DNA of 64,000 nucleotides, from contig NZ_LIVX01000001.1 of NCBI RefSeq assembly GCF_001905665.1, positions 868,001 through 932,000 of the forward strand, written 5' to 3'. Each line of letters starts with the position of its first letter. The stretch's first letter is position 1. A program made the position numbers and the translations under genes. Shown piece after piece: positions 34,948 to 43,683 of this stretch. This stretch comes from Streptomyces sp. CB02261 (GTDB lineage: Bacteria > Actinomycetota > Actinomycetes > Streptomycetales > Streptomycetaceae). The notes beneath the pieces were generated by a model. It did no database searches, was not told where the DNA came from, and saw only the letters and a program-made list of their open reading frames with translations.

Positions 34948-36399
34948 TCAGTGGCCGGCGGTCTTCTTCTTGCGGAGGAAGAACACCGCGCCGCCGCCGA
35001 CCAGGACGAGCGCGGCGGCGATGCCCGCGATCATCGGGGTGGCGTTGGAGCTGCCGGTCTCGGCGAGGTCGCCGCCACCGGTGGTGGTGCCGGTCGTGCC
35101 GCCCGCGGTGTCACCGGTGGTGCCGGTGGAGGTCGACGGAGAGGTCGACGGGGTGGGCTCGGTCGAGGGCTCCGTGGTGGGAGTCGTCTCGGACGGCTTC
35201 GGGCCGGGGGTGGCCGTCTCGCAGTCCAGGACGCCCTCGACGGTCTCCTCGAAGCCGTTCGGGCCGGTGATGGTGAACTTGTACGCCTCGTCCTCGGCGA
35301 GCGGGACCGCGATGGTCTTGGTCTCACCCGGGGCGATGGTGTGCGAGGTGCCCTTCAGGTCGAAGGTCCAGGCCTCGTCGCCCTTGTTGGAGGCGATGAC
35401 CTCCAGGCCGCCCTTGGCGCAGTCCTTGGCGACGGTGACGGCCGGGACCGCACCCGCCTTCGCCCAGGTCGCGGACGCCTTGCCGGTGACCGTGGACTCG
35501 CTGGAGCCGGCCAGGATCAGGGTCTGGGACGGGCCGTCGACGGAGACGAAGGCGCGGCCCAGGGAGACCTTGGTGGTGGCCTCGGCGGTCAGCTCGGCGC
35601 TGCCGTCGGCGGTGCCGGCGGGAACGTCGAAGAAGACCTCGGTCTTGCCCTTCGCGACCTCGGCGACGGGCTTGCCGTCCTTGTCGACGACGGCGACGCC
35701 CGCGGGGGCGCCCGGGGCGATCGAGACCTTGGCGGTCGCGGCGTTGGTGTCGACGGTGATCGGGCCGAGCTTGCTTCCGGCCTTACCCGCGACGGTCGCC
35801 GGGGAGACGCTCAAGGAGGCGGTCGGCTCGTCGAGCTGGACGGCCTTCTCGAGCAGGTAGTCGGTGAGCTTCTTGGCGTCCTCTTCCTTCGGCGTCGCGG
35901 TGACGTCGTCGGAGAGGGTCCAGATGGCGGCCTGGGTGCCGGCCGCGGCCTCCTGCTTGGAGAGGTCGACGCCGACCTTGCCGCCGAGGGCCTCCGCGGA
36001 GAGCTTCGGGTAGGCGTTCTCCAGGATCCAGAGGATCTTGCCCGCGTTCTCGTTGTCGTGCAGGGAGGATTCGTCCCAGCCGACTTCCTTGTAGTCGAAG
36101 TCTTCCTTCGCCCCCGTGCGGAGGTCGATGCAGTAGGTGAAGAGGGTGCCCCCGCCCTCGACCTCCATCTTGAACAGACCACCGTCGACCGGCCACTTGT
36201 CGCCGTTCTTCTCGGTGATCTCGACGGCACCGGCGTCGTCGGTCATGCCGCCGAGCTTGGCCATGACACCGCCACTGCCCGACGCACCGTCATCGGCGAG
36301 CGCCGGACCGGCGGTCGCGATCGAACCGACCGCGACGAGGCCGGAGACCAGGGTCGCAGCGGCAAGGCGGGCAGCGCCGCGCCCACGAACTGAAAACAT
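34948..36399 (-). CDS. Sortase-anchored surface protein with thioester (TQXA) domain
   Basis: 483 residues. Signal peptide (cleavage near ALA35-DD). A thioester-type domain follows: Cys90 in TYCIDL and Gln156 in GTQAAIW are the pair that forms an internal Cys-Gln thioester in Gram-positive adhesins. Next come two beta-sandwich regions, a Thr/Pro/Ser-rich wall-spanning stretch (about 405-440), the sorting signal LAETG (445-449), a hydrophobic helix and RKKK. LAxTG is recognised by class E sortases of streptomycetes. The thioester predicts covalent capture of an amine on a host, plant or cell surface. Transcribed alone, with palindromes in its upstream region. Confidence 0.88.
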   Translation of the reverse strand: MFSVRGRGAARLAAATLVSGLVAVGSIATAGPALADDGASGSGGVMAKLGGMTDDAGAVEITEKNGDKWPVDGGLFKMEVEGGGTLFTYCIDLRTGAKEDFDYKEVGWDESSLHDNENAGKILWILENAYPKLSAEALGGKVGVDLSKQEAAAGTQAAIWTLSDDVTATPKEEDAKKLTDYLLEKAVQLDEPTASLSVSPATVAGKAGSKLGPITVDTNAATAKVSIAPGAPAGVAVVDKDGKPVAEVAKGKTEVFFDVPAGTADGSAELTAEATTKVSLGRAFVSVDGPSQTLILAGSSESTVTGKASATWAKAGAVPAVTVAKDCAKGGLEVIASNKGDEAWTFDLKGTSHTIAPGETKTIAVPLAEDEAYKFTITGPNGFEETVEGVLDCETATPGPKPSETTPTTEPSTEPTPSTSPSTSTGTTGDTAGGTTGTTTGGGDLAETGSSNATPMIAGIAAALVLVGGGAVFFLRKKKTAGH

Positions 36400-36487
36400 T
36401 GCATTCCCCTCCGGGCGAGCCGCTCCGCGAACACAGTCACTTTCGCGTGGGGGGAGCGCACGCCAGCAGATTTACAGACCCGATGGG

Positions 36488-36504
36488 CTCATGTGCCACA
36501 TGAG
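36488..36504. promoter_or_regulatory. 17-bp perfect palindrome upstream of the LAETG gene
   Basis: CTCATGTG-C-CACATGAG lies 89 bp upstream of the surface-protein start. Perfect symmetry with 8-bp arms in non-coding DNA suggests a dimeric regulator site. The regulator is unknown. Confidence 0.5.
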
Positions 36505-36556
36505 TACCCGGGAATCCTAGGGATGCGGAACCCCCCGGTGCCCGGCCATACGTTCA

Positions 36557-36585
36557 GATAACCATTCCGTCTCGGAATCGTTATC
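36557..36585. promoter_or_regulatory. 29-bp AT-rich inverted repeat upstream of the LAETG gene
   Basis: GATAACCATTCCG (36557-36569) and CGGAATCGTTATC (36573-36585) pair over 13 bp with one mismatch around TCT. It is low in GC for this genome and lies about 160 bp before the surface-protein start and 40 bp after the ssbB stop. It looks more like an operator than a terminator; it matches no box that I know. Confidence 0.5.
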
Positions 36586-36624
36586 ACCCAAGCGAGTTGG
36601 TCGACAAATCGCCATGACACATGG

Positions 36625-37137
36625 TCAGGGGACAGTCACCAGCCGCGTTTCCTCGGCCGCCGAGGCCTCCGTCGCCGCGACCGACTCCGCGAGCACGTCC
36701 GCCGCGACCTCCGTCCAAGGATCCCGTTCCGGCGCCGGAACAAGCCCCTCCGCTTCCTCCGGCCGCGGCCTGGCCTCCGTACGCGCCGCACGTCGGAAGG
36801 CCGCCGTGCCCCGCGTCAGATCATGTCCCACGGCCAGCGCGTCCACGTCCACGAAGGTCTTGCGCTGTCCGTCGCGCTCGTCCTCACGCACCCTCAGGCG
36901 GCCGTGCACGACGAGCGGTTCACCGACGGACACCGAGGCCGCGAGATTGGCCCCGAGCGACCGCCAGGCCGACACCGTGTAGAAGCTGGTGTTCCCGTCG
37001 GACCAGAGCCCCCGCTCCCGGTCCCAGCGGCGCGCCGTCACCGCGAACCGGAACCTGGCGACCCCGCCGGCCACCGTGTCCCGGTACTCCACCGCCGTCG
37101 CCACATTGCCGACGAGCGTCACGGTCGTGTCGTTCAT
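36625..37137 (-). CDS. ssbB: Single-stranded DNA-binding protein, SsbB-type paralogue
   Basis: 170 residues. The OB fold begins MNDTTVTLVGNVATAVEYRD, followed by RFRFAVTARRWDRERG, NTSFYTVSAWRSLGANLAASV and VHGRLRVRE. The C-terminal tail is acidic/Ala-rich but ends VTVP and lacks the DDDxPF-like tip of the main SSB. That is typical of streptomycete SsbB, which in S. coelicolor is needed for proper chromosome segregation in spores. It lies downstream of dynB on the same strand, after a 323-bp gap filled with repeats. Confidence 0.88.
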   Translation of the reverse strand: MNDTTVTLVGNVATAVEYRDTVAGGVARFRFAVTARRWDRERGLWSDGNTSFYTVSAWRSLGANLAASVSVGEPLVVHGRLRVREDERDGQRKTFVDVDALAVGHDLTRGTAAFRRAARTEARPRPEEAEGLVPAPERDPWTEVAADVLAESVAATEASAAEETRLVTVP

Positions 37138-37293
37138 GTCCCGCCCCCATCTCTGTCTCTGCGTTCTCTCCCGGTCGCCACCATGCTGGGACAGACGGGG
37201 CGTTCTCGCCCGGGGCTGTGGACAACGGGCGGGATGGGGACAACTGCCTCACTCGGGAGGGGGATCGATGTGGGGGCGGGAGCCGGGGGGGAG

Positions 37294-37419
37294 GGCTGGG
37301 CGCCCGGCAAGGGCGGGAGCCCGGGGAAGGGCGGGAGCCCGGGGAAGGGCGGGAGCCCGGGGAAGGGCGGGAGCCCGGGGAAGGGCGGGAGCCCGGGGAA
37401 GGGGCAGAAGCCCGGCAAG
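37294..37419. repeat. Seven 18-bp tandem repeats between dynB and ssbB
   Basis: The unit GGCGGGAGCCCGGGGAAG is repeated five times perfectly from 37312 to 37401, flanked by one degenerate copy on each side (37294-37311 and 37402-37419). Each unit contains a CCCGGG core. It lies in the 323-bp intergenic region, in the ssbB leader side. Both strands are open through it because 18 is a multiple of 3, but the peptide (PGLPPF or PGKGGS repeats) has no gene-like context. Confidence 0.93.
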
Positions 37420-37460
37420 GGGCGGGCGCCCCGCCGGGGCCCCGGTCGTCCCGGCGCGCG

Positions 37461-39632
37461 CTACCTCCCCCGTACGCCCGCCCGTGTCGCGCCCATCCGG
37501 TTCATGCCCAGGCGGCCGCCGCCGACGATCCGGGCCGAGGAACGGCTGCCCACGACCGTCGCGTACTTCTCGCGCACCTCCCGGTAGCGCATCAGCTCCG
37601 CCGCCACCGGGTCGAGCACCCGGGCCCGGCCGCAGGCCGCCGCCGCCTCGCGCAGACGACGCTCGGCCTCCTCCCCGTACCGCTTGGCGGGTCCCTTCAC
37701 CGCGCCCTCACAGGCCCATTCGACGAGCGGTCCGCCGACGATGCCGCCGAGCATCACGAGGACCGGCGGGAGCAGCCCGGGTTCCACGACGCCGACGATC
37801 TGACCGACCAGCCATACCGCGCCGAAGACCTGCAGGAGTGTCATCACGATCTGGGCGAGGACGGCCGCGGGCCACCAGGCGGGCCGGGGCGGGCGGGCCG
37901 CCGGGTCGCCGATGGTGACCGTCAGTTCGTCCAGGGCCTCGGGCAGCCCGTCCGCCCCGCGGGCCGCCGCCTCGCGCACGGCCTGCGCCCAGGGCGTGGG
38001 GAGCCCGCGCGAGGCCTCGTCGGCGACGATCCGTACCGCCTGCTCCACGCGCTGGCGTGCCGTCAGTTCCTGCTCGACCGGGGAGGACAGGCGCGGGTCG
38101 GTGGAACCGTGGGCGCGCAGCCGCTCGTACCAGCGGTAGAGCCGTAGCCAGGGGGTGCCGCAGGCGCGGATGGCGCCCCGGCGCCAGACCCGTTCGGCGG
38201 CCTCGCCGGCGGCCTGGGCGCCGACGGCGGCCGCGAGCCGGTCCGTGAAGGCGTCGCGGGCCCGCTCGTCGAGCCCGGCCCGCCCGTCGGCCAGGTAGGC
38301 CGGGCGCAGCCGGGTGGCGGCGGCGTCGACGTCGGCGGCGAGTCGGCGTTCGGGAGCGGAGCGTTCCTGGACGAAACGGGCGACGAGCTCGCGGAGTTCG
38401 GGTACGCCGTCGCCCGTCGCCGCGGAGACGGCGAGGACGGTGGCGCCGGGTTCGCCGTGCTCGCCGAGCGCCACGCCGTCCTCGTCGAGGAGGCGGCGCA
38501 GGTCGTCGAGGACGAGGTCGGCGGCCTCCGTACCGAGCCGGTCGATCTGGTTGAGGACGACGAAGGTGACCTCGGCGTGCCCGGCGAGCGGCCGGAGGTA
38601 GCGCTCGTGGAGGGCGGCGTCCGCGTACTTCTCGGGGTCGACGACCCAGATGACGGCGTCGACGAGGCCGAGGACCCGGTCGACCTGGTCGCGGTGGGCG
38701 GTGAGCGCCGAGTCGTGGTCGGGCAGGTCGATGAGGACGAGCCCCTGGAGTTCGGTGTCGGCGGCACCGCCCGCGAGGGGCCGGCGGCGGAGCCGGCTGG
38801 GGACGGCGAGCCGGTCGAGCAGCCCGGCGGCGCCGTCGGACCAGCAGAGGGCGATGGGGGCGGAGGTGGTGGGGCGGCGCAGGCCGGTCTCCGAGACGGG
38901 GACGCCGGCGAGGGCGTTGAAGAGGGTCGACTTGCCGCTGCCGGTGGCGCCGGCGATCGCGATCACGGTGTGCCGGGAGGAGAGGCGCTGCCGGGCGGCG
39001 GCCTCGTCGAGCACCCGTCCGGCCTCGGCGAGCGCCTCGCTCTCGACCCGCGTACGGGAGAGCCCGACGAGTTCGTGAAGGGCGTCGAGGCGCATACGGA
39101 GGTGGCCGCCGTAGGCCCCGCCGAGGGCCGGCAGCGCGTCGTCCTCCTCTTCCGGGCCCCCCGGCTGCGCGTCGGCGGCAGCGGCGGCGGCGCGCTCACC
39201 GGCACGCCGGGCGATCAGTCCGTCGTCCCAGCGGCGGCGGTCGTGGGGACCGTCACCGTTGTGGGCGTGGCCGGGGTCGGGGGCGGGGGCGCGGCTCTGC
39301 GCGCGGCCGGGGTCGGGGCCTGGACCGGGGCCGTACGCGCGCCCGGGGTCCCGGGCGGGTCCACGGTCGGAGCCGGGTCCACGGTCAGCGCGGGGTTCAC
39401 GGCCGGCGCGGGGTTCACGGCCGGCGCGGGGTCCACCGTCGGCGCGGGGTTCACCGTCGAAGCCTGCATCACGGCCGGAGCCGGGTTCGCGGCCGGAGCC
39501 GCGTCGGTCGGGACCCCGGCGGCGAGTAGAACCCGCGTCCGCGCCCCCCTTGGCATCCACGTTCACATCCACATCCACGTGGGCATCAGCATCAGCGTCG
39601 ACATCGGCATCGACATCCGCGTCCACATCCAC
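37461..39632 (-). CDS. dynB: Bacterial dynamin-like GTPase DynB (integral membrane)
   Basis: 723 residues from GTG 39632, 4 bp after dynA; the start is uncertain because the first 150 residues are low-complexity (Asp/Val/Ala, then Gly/Arg/Glu/Pro repeats). The GTPase domain is clear: P-loop AGATGSGKST (about residue 225), switch Thr in RRPTTSAPIAL, DLPDHDS (G3), and NQIDRLGTE (G4). Two membrane helices lie near the C terminus (VLAQIVMTLLQVFGAVWLVG and LLPPVLVMLGGIVG). Known role: with DynA it stabilises FtsZ ladders at sporulation septa in streptomycetes. Confidence 0.9.
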   Translation of the reverse strand: MDVDADVDADVDADADAHVDVDVNVDAKGGADAGSTRRRGPDRRGSGREPGSGRDAGFDGEPRADGGPRAGREPRAGREPRADRGPGSDRGPARDPGRAYGPGPGPDPGRAQSRAPAPDPGHAHNGDGPHDRRRWDDGLIARRAGERAAAAAADAQPGGPEEEDDALPALGGAYGGHLRMRLDALHELVGLSRTRVESEALAEAGRVLDEAAARQRLSSRHTVIAIAGATGSGKSTLFNALAGVPVSETGLRRPTTSAPIALCWSDGAAGLLDRLAVPSRLRRRPLAGGAADTELQGLVLIDLPDHDSALTAHRDQVDRVLGLVDAVIWVVDPEKYADAALHERYLRPLAGHAEVTFVVLNQIDRLGTEAADLVLDDLRRLLDEDGVALGEHGEPGATVLAVSAATGDGVPELRELVARFVQERSAPERRLAADVDAAATRLRPAYLADGRAGLDERARDAFTDRLAAAVGAQAAGEAAERVWRRGAIRACGTPWLRLYRWYERLRAHGSTDPRLSSPVEQELTARQRVEQAVRIVADEASRGLPTPWAQAVREAAARGADGLPEALDELTVTIGDPAARPPRPAWWPAAVLAQIVMTLLQVFGAVWLVGQIVGVVEPGLLPPVLVMLGGIVGGPLVEWACEGAVKGPAKRYGEEAERRLREAAAACGRARVLDPVAAELMRYREVREKYATVVGSRSSARIVGGGRLGMNRMGATRAGVRGR
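39361..39504 (-). repeat. Eight 18-bp repeats inside dynB
   Basis: Units of the type TCACGGCCGGCGCGGGGT repeat with an 18-bp period from 39361 to 39504, two of them identical. In the minus-strand frame they encode a six-residue PRAGRE/PRADRG repeat in the N-terminal region of DynB. Confidence 0.88.
39557..39632 (-). repeat. GACATC-type simple repeats at the 5' end of dynB
   Basis: Hexanucleotide variants (CACATC, GACATC, GGCATC) encode alternating DVDADV residues at the annotated start of DynB. The tract makes the true start codon hard to place. Confidence 0.8.
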
Positions 39633-39636
39633 CAGG

Positions 39637-41250
39637 TCACTTCTCCTTCTGCAGTACGGAGAGCGCGGCGATCAGCTCTGCCTGCGGCTCGGGGGTCACG
39701 TCGAGCGCTGCGAGGGGCGCGAGGAGCCGGTCGCGTTCGGCGTGCAGGACGCGGTCGACGTACGTGAGGACGAGTTCGCCGCCCTTGTCGCGTAGGCGGA
39801 GGGCGGCCTGGGCGCCGAGGAGCTCGGCGAGGCGTTCGCCGGCGGGCCGGGTGCGCCGGCCGCCGAGGAGGGCGGCGGCGAGGAGGGCGGCGACGGTGTC
39901 GGCCTCGGGGGCGGCCGTACGGGAGGTGGAGGGGCGCTCCACGCCGCGTACCTCTTCCTCTGCGAGTTCTTCGAGAACGCGGCGCCAGCGCCGTACCTCG
40001 ACGCCGACCCGCTCCCCCGCCTCGCGGTCGCCGCCGGCCCGGACGGGGTCCAGGGCGCCGGAGGCGGGTTCGCGGCGCCAGGCGTCGTGGACGCTCTCCT
40101 CGGCGGCGGAGACCGCGCAGTGGAGGAGGGCGGCGAGGGACTCGGCGAGGGCGTCGAGGAGTTCGTCGGCGGTGCTGTCGCGGGGGTAGCCGCGCCAGCG
40201 GGTGCGGGCGTCGCCGGCGAGGACGGCGCCGCGTCCCAGCAGGGTGCGGACCCGCTTGGCCTGCTCGCCGTAGGCGGCTTCGACGGCGCCGCCGAGGCGG
40301 ACGGCGGCGGCGTACTGCGCGGCGACGGCGCCGGCCAGCTCGGGGAGCCGGGCGTCGAGGGAGTCGATGACGCCGGTGGCGGTCCGGGTGGCGGCCTGCT
40401 GCCGGGCGGCCGGGTCCTGGGCGCAGTGGGCGAGCCAGCCGCGGAGGGGGGCGACGGCGCTGTCGGGCAGCAGTCCGCTGCCGCCGGCGGCGGACTCGGG
40501 CAGCTCGGGGATGGTGAAGCGGGGCACGTCGCCGAGGCCGGCCTTGTCGAGCAGGGCCGAGTACTGCCGGGAGACCTCGCCGATGACCTGGTGAGGGACG
40601 CGGTCGAGGACGGTGACGAGGGTGGCGTCGTACTCCTTGGCGGTACGGAGCAGGTGCCAGGGCACGGCGTCGGCGTAGCGGGAGGCGGTGGTGACCATGA
40701 CCCAGATGTCGGCGGCGCAGATCAACTCGGCGGCGAGGAGCCGGTTCTCGACGACGAGGGAGTCGATGTCGGGAGCGTCGAGGAGGGCGAGCCCCCGCGG
40801 CACGGAGGAGGCGGTCTCGACGCGCAGGGCGTTCTCGGGGGGTTCCTCCGGGGGGTGGTCCTCGTCGGCCTGGGGCAGCCAGACGCGGGTGAGCTGCGGG
40901 AGGACGCGCATTCCGGCGAACCAGTGGTGGTCCTCGGGGTGGCACACGAGCACGGGGGTGCGGGTGGTGGGTCGGAGCACGCCGGACTCGCTGACGCGGC
41001 GGCCGACAAGGGAGTTGACGAGCGTGGACTTGCCGGCACCGGTGGAGCCGCCGACGACGGCGAGGAGCGGGGCGTCGGGATCCTTCAGGCGCGGCACCAG
41101 GTAGTCGTCGAGCTGAGCGAGCAACTCGGCCCGGGTCTGCCGGGCGCGTGGCGTGTCGGGGAGGGGCAGGGGGAGACGCACGGCGGCGACACGGTCGCGC
41201 AGGGCGGAGAGTGCGTCGATCAGCTGAGGCCGTTCGTCCAAGGTCACCAC
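39637..41250 (-). CDS. dynA: Bacterial dynamin-like GTPase DynA
   Basis: 537 residues from GTG 41250 (or the adjacent GTG 41247). P-loop [10 protein letters not shown] at 67-76, switch motif [13 protein letters not shown]3 DAPDIDS, and a G4-like VLDRV. The rest is helical with no clear membrane helix, fitting a partner that reaches the membrane through DynB. No good ribosome-binding site precedes the start, and a short AT-rich stretch (41268-41290) is only about 20-40 bases upstream, so a very short leader is possible. First gene of the dynA-dynB pair. Confidence 0.9.
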   Translation of the reverse strand: MVTLDERPQLIDALSALRDRVAAVRLPLPLPDTPRARQTRAELLAQLDDYLVPRLKDPDAPLLAVVGGSTGAGKSTLVNSLVGRRVSESGVLRPTTRTPVLVCHPEDHHWFAGMRVLPQLTRVWLPQADEDHPPEEPPENALRVETASSVPRGLALLDAPDIDSLVVENRLLAAELICAADIWVMVTTASRYADAVPWHLLRTAKEYDATLVTVLDRVPHQVIGEVSRQYSALLDKAGLGDVPRFTIPELPESAAGGSGLLPDSAVAPLRGWLAHCAQDPAARQQAATRTATGVIDSLDARLPELAGAVAAQYAAAVRLGGAVEAAYGEQAKRVRTLLGRGAVLAGDARTRWRGYPRDSTADELLDALAESLAALLHCAVSAAEESVHDAWRREPASGALDPVRAGGDREAGERVGVEVRRWRRVLEELAEEEVRGVERPSTSRTAAPEADTVAALLAAALLGGRRTRPAGERLAELLGAQAALRLRDKGGELVLTYVDRVLHAERDRLLAPLAALDVTPEPQAELIAALSVLQKEK

Positions 41251-41543
41251 ATGCGAAGAATGCCCAATTTATGAGTGTTTTTGAAGCCTATTAGTGCCCT
41301 GCGCGCCGAAGAGAGGGGCGGTGACCGGAACCTCAGGCATAACGAGTGCACAACACCCGCCGCGAGCGGTGCAAAAAGCGCTGCGCAAATCGCACCTGCC
41401 TGCGATTATCGGACCGCTTCACCGAACCTCCACATCGTGCCACGCAGGTGAAGCAACCGGGCCAAGGCGATCGGAGCCCTATCCTTGTCCCGGCAGGCCA
41501 CACCCCACCCACAAGGGGCTCCTGGCCACACGGCCACCACCCG

Positions 41544-41616
41544 GCCCCCGTAGCTCAGTGGATAGAGCAGGTGCCTTCTAAGCACTTGGCCGCAGGTTCG
41601 AGTCCTGCCGGGGGCG
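41544..41616 (+). tRNA. tRNA-Arg (anticodon UCU)
   Basis: A complete cloverleaf is visible: acceptor GCCCCCG with CGGGGGC, D-arm GCTC-AGTGGATA-GAGC, anticodon arm with loop CTTCTAA (anticodon TCT), a short variable loop, and T-arm CGCAGGTTCGAGTCCTGCC. It reads AGA (and AGG by wobble), rare codons in this GC-rich genome. CCA is not encoded. The 293 bp before it contain no gene; TATCCT at 41480-41485 is a possible -10 box. Confidence 0.97.
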
Positions 41617-41625
41617 CTCCGCGCC

Positions 41626-41651
41626 AGACCCTCCTTCGGGAGGGTCTTTTT
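41626..41651 (+). terminator. Rho-independent terminator of tRNA-Arg
   Basis: AGACCCTCC, loop TTCG, GGAGGGTCT and a T5 tract form a classical intrinsic terminator 9 bases after the tRNA. A true U-tract is unusual among the other hairpins in this window. Confidence 0.95.
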
Positions 41652-41821
41652 GCTGTTCGGGGTGATGTTCGGACGGGGGACAGGGGCGCCCGGGACCCGG
41701 GGCGGGGGTGCCCGGGAGGGCGCGCAGGGTGGCTCGAAATGTGGTTGAAAAGGGCCAGAGGTGACCTTTGGTGGATCTTTTCCGGATGTGCTCCGTGGCG
41801 AGGAACTCGCGGTGCGGCTCG

Positions 41822-42609
41822 TCACCACCCGCCGGGCGGGATGGGGCCGTCGGAGGAGTGGTGGGGTTCGTTCTCGGTCGCGTACTGGTCGCCTATGACG
41901 AAACTGCTCGCGCACGCCGGGCATTCGGCGCGGCCGAACAGCCAGGTGAGGCCCTCTGCCAGCGGGGTGAGGCCGAGGTGACGGGCCATTGTGTGCATCC
42001 ACGCGGCCAGGCCGTCGAGGTTGCCGGGGTCGGCTTGGGTGAGGGGGCGGCGGTGGATGTCTCCCCGATCCCAGTCACGTTGCGCCGAGTAGCGGCCGTA
42101 GATGCCGATCGCGACGGTGACGCCGATGTGGCAGTGAGGGCACTCGACCCGGTAGAAGCCGTCGTCGAAGTCGTACTCCGCCAGGCTCCAGACGGTCGCG
42201 CCGGCGAAGGCGAGCTGGGCCCGGAAGAGGGCCATCGCGGTAGCCGGCAGGAGGTTCGAGTCGGTGAGGCGCCGGGCGGCCATCTGCCGCAGTTCGGCGA
42301 TCACCGGCGCCAGGGTCCTGATGAGGTCGTCGGCGCCGTGGTCCTGGGGTGGACTCCCGTCACGATCGCCCCGGCCAGCTCCAGCGCCCGGTCCACCGCC
42401 GCCGTCTCACCGGCACGGACGATGTCCCGCAGATACGGGAGCGCGGCGAAGCTCGCCGCCGAGACGGAGGTCCCCTCGGTGGCCAGGAGCTGCCAAAGCT
42501 CCTGCCACGCCCTCTCGTCGTGGGACGGGCGGCGCAGCACCCGTTCGAGTGCGGGCGGGACCTCGTCGTACGGCCCCCGCGCGTACCAGGGCAGTCGCCA
42601 CTCGATCAT
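41822..42609 (-). pseudogene. Frameshifted gene: HEAT-like/zinc-motif protein of unknown function
   Basis: Two minus-strand frames join into one protein. The first (42609 down to about 42340) encodes MIEWRLPWYARGPYDEVPPA...LELAGAIVTGVHP and then runs out of sense. The frame that ends at 41822 continues as QDHGADDLIRTLAPVIAELRQ and goes on for about 160 residues, with CPHC and CPAC zinc-type pairs. Adding one base to the G4 run at 42346-42349 (C4 on the coding strand) restores a product of about 262 residues. The N-terminal half resembles small HEAT-like proteins; no function recognised. It may be a true pseudogene or a homopolymer sequencing error. It sits just downstream of tRNA-Arg. Confidence 0.75.
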
Positions 42610-42819
42610 GCGCCGATTCAAGCACGGGGCGTGGACAGGGGATCCGGGCCCCCGAATCTCGTCGTGTTCCTGCGGTCGGCGGCGCCGCATCCGCCCGGGG
42701 GGAGGAGTAGGGTGGAGATACCGGGAGTAACTCGAACACCCGCTCCCACGCGGACGTCGTTTCCGGCGATCAAGACACTGGGCCGTCCTGCAGGGCGGCC
42801 CGGAGACGGGTCCGCGATC

Positions 42820-43374
42820 ATGACCGCCACCCTCGCACCTCCGCTTTCGGCGCGTCTGGCGCTGACACCCGAGACCACACGCGCAGGTCTGTTGGACGGC
42901 GCCTGGTGGCCTCGTTCGCGTGACCTCGCCGCCGAGCTCCCTTCCCTGGTCGACGCGCTGGCCGAGCGCTGGGGGCGCGTCACGCGCGCCACCGTGAATC
43001 CCGGCAGTTGGCCCGTCGTCCCGCACAAGGTCGCCGTCCCCGGGCACACCGTGCACGTGGGCTGGTTCACCGAACAGGATCCCGACAAGGTCATCCTGCT
43101 CTGCTACGCCGTCGGGCGCTGCGACCTCCTGGTGGTTCCCCCCGGTACCGAACCCGGCGCCGCGGCACGGCTGATGGCCGCCGCCGCCCTCCCCGGCGGT
43201 GTCCGCACCGCCGGTGTCCTGATGTCCGACGAGGCTTCTGCCGGCCCCCGTGCGCGGGACGCCCGTGGCCGCGAGGACACCTGGGAGACGGACGGCGGGT
43301 CCACCCCGCCGCCCTCGCCGCACCCGGTCGTCGGAGCGCGGATGATCCCGCTGCGCGGGAACCCGCGGAGGTGA
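42820..43374 (+). CDS. DUF5994-like family protein
   Basis: 184 residues from ATG 42820. Typical start TATLAPPLSARLALTPETTRAGLLDGAWWPRSRDLAAELPSLVDAL, then VNPGSWPVVPHKVAVPGHTVHVGWFTEQDPDKVILLCYAVGRCDLLVVPP. This is the pattern of the small actinobacterial DUF5994 family of unknown function, several copies of which occur per streptomycete genome. The C-terminal 40 residues are disordered. The next gene begins 4 bp downstream. Confidence 0.8.
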   Translation: MTATLAPPLSARLALTPETTRAGLLDGAWWPRSRDLAAELPSLVDALAERWGRVTRATVNPGSWPVVPHKVAVPGHTVHVGWFTEQDPDKVILLCYAVGRCDLLVVPPGTEPGAAARLMAAAALPGGVRTAGVLMSDEASAGPRARDARGREDTWETDGGSTPPPSPHPVVGARMIPLRGNPRR

Positions 43375-43378
43375 CGAC

Positions 43379-43579
43379 ATGGAGACCCTCCTCGCCCTCG
43401 TGGCGGGCGTCCTGCTCATCGCGTTCGGCATGCTCCTGATCCACCGGCTCAACGCCCAGCACCACGCGCGCATCGCCGCCCACCACTTCAGCGACGCCTT
43501 CCCGGCCCTCACCCGGCCGCCCGGCCACCCCACGCCGACCCGGGCCTCCCCGAAGCGGCGCACGGGCACCTGGCCCTGA
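43379..43579 (+). CDS. Small single-helix membrane protein
   Basis: 66 residues: an N-terminal membrane helix (LLALVAGVLLIAFGMLLIHRL), a short basic/His-rich segment, and a Pro-rich tail. It is 4 bp from the DUF5994-like gene and probably co-transcribed. No family recognised. Confidence 0.6.
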   Translation: METLLALVAGVLLIAFGMLLIHRLNAQHHARIAAHHFSDAFPALTRPPGHPTPTRASPKRRTGTWP

Positions 43580-43683
43580 CCACCTCTGACCACATCTCCG
43601 ACCGAAGGCCGCGGGTGGGGCACCCGACACCCGGGACAACCCACCCGCCGGTCTCTCGCTCGCCCCTGAAGGGACCACGCCCC

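Noticed and set aside
37134..37418. A 94-codon frame of PGLPPF repeats on the minus strand across the 18-bp array
   Set aside because: It exists because the unit length is a multiple of three; it has no ribosome-binding site or conserved context and overlaps the ssbB start.
37294..37419. CRISPR array
   Set aside because: The repeats are directly adjacent without spacers, only 18 bp long, and no cas genes are present.
37461..41250. Long plus-strand frames over dynA and dynB
   Set aside because: The minus strand carries complete GTPase motifs (P-loop, G3, G4) in both genes, so the plus frames are shadows.
42252..42262. AGGTTCGAGTC matching the T-arm of tRNA-Arg, as a possible attachment-site duplicate
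   Set aside because: Only 11 bp, inside the coding sequence of the frameshifted gene, with no integrase nearby. Chance is a sufficient explanation.
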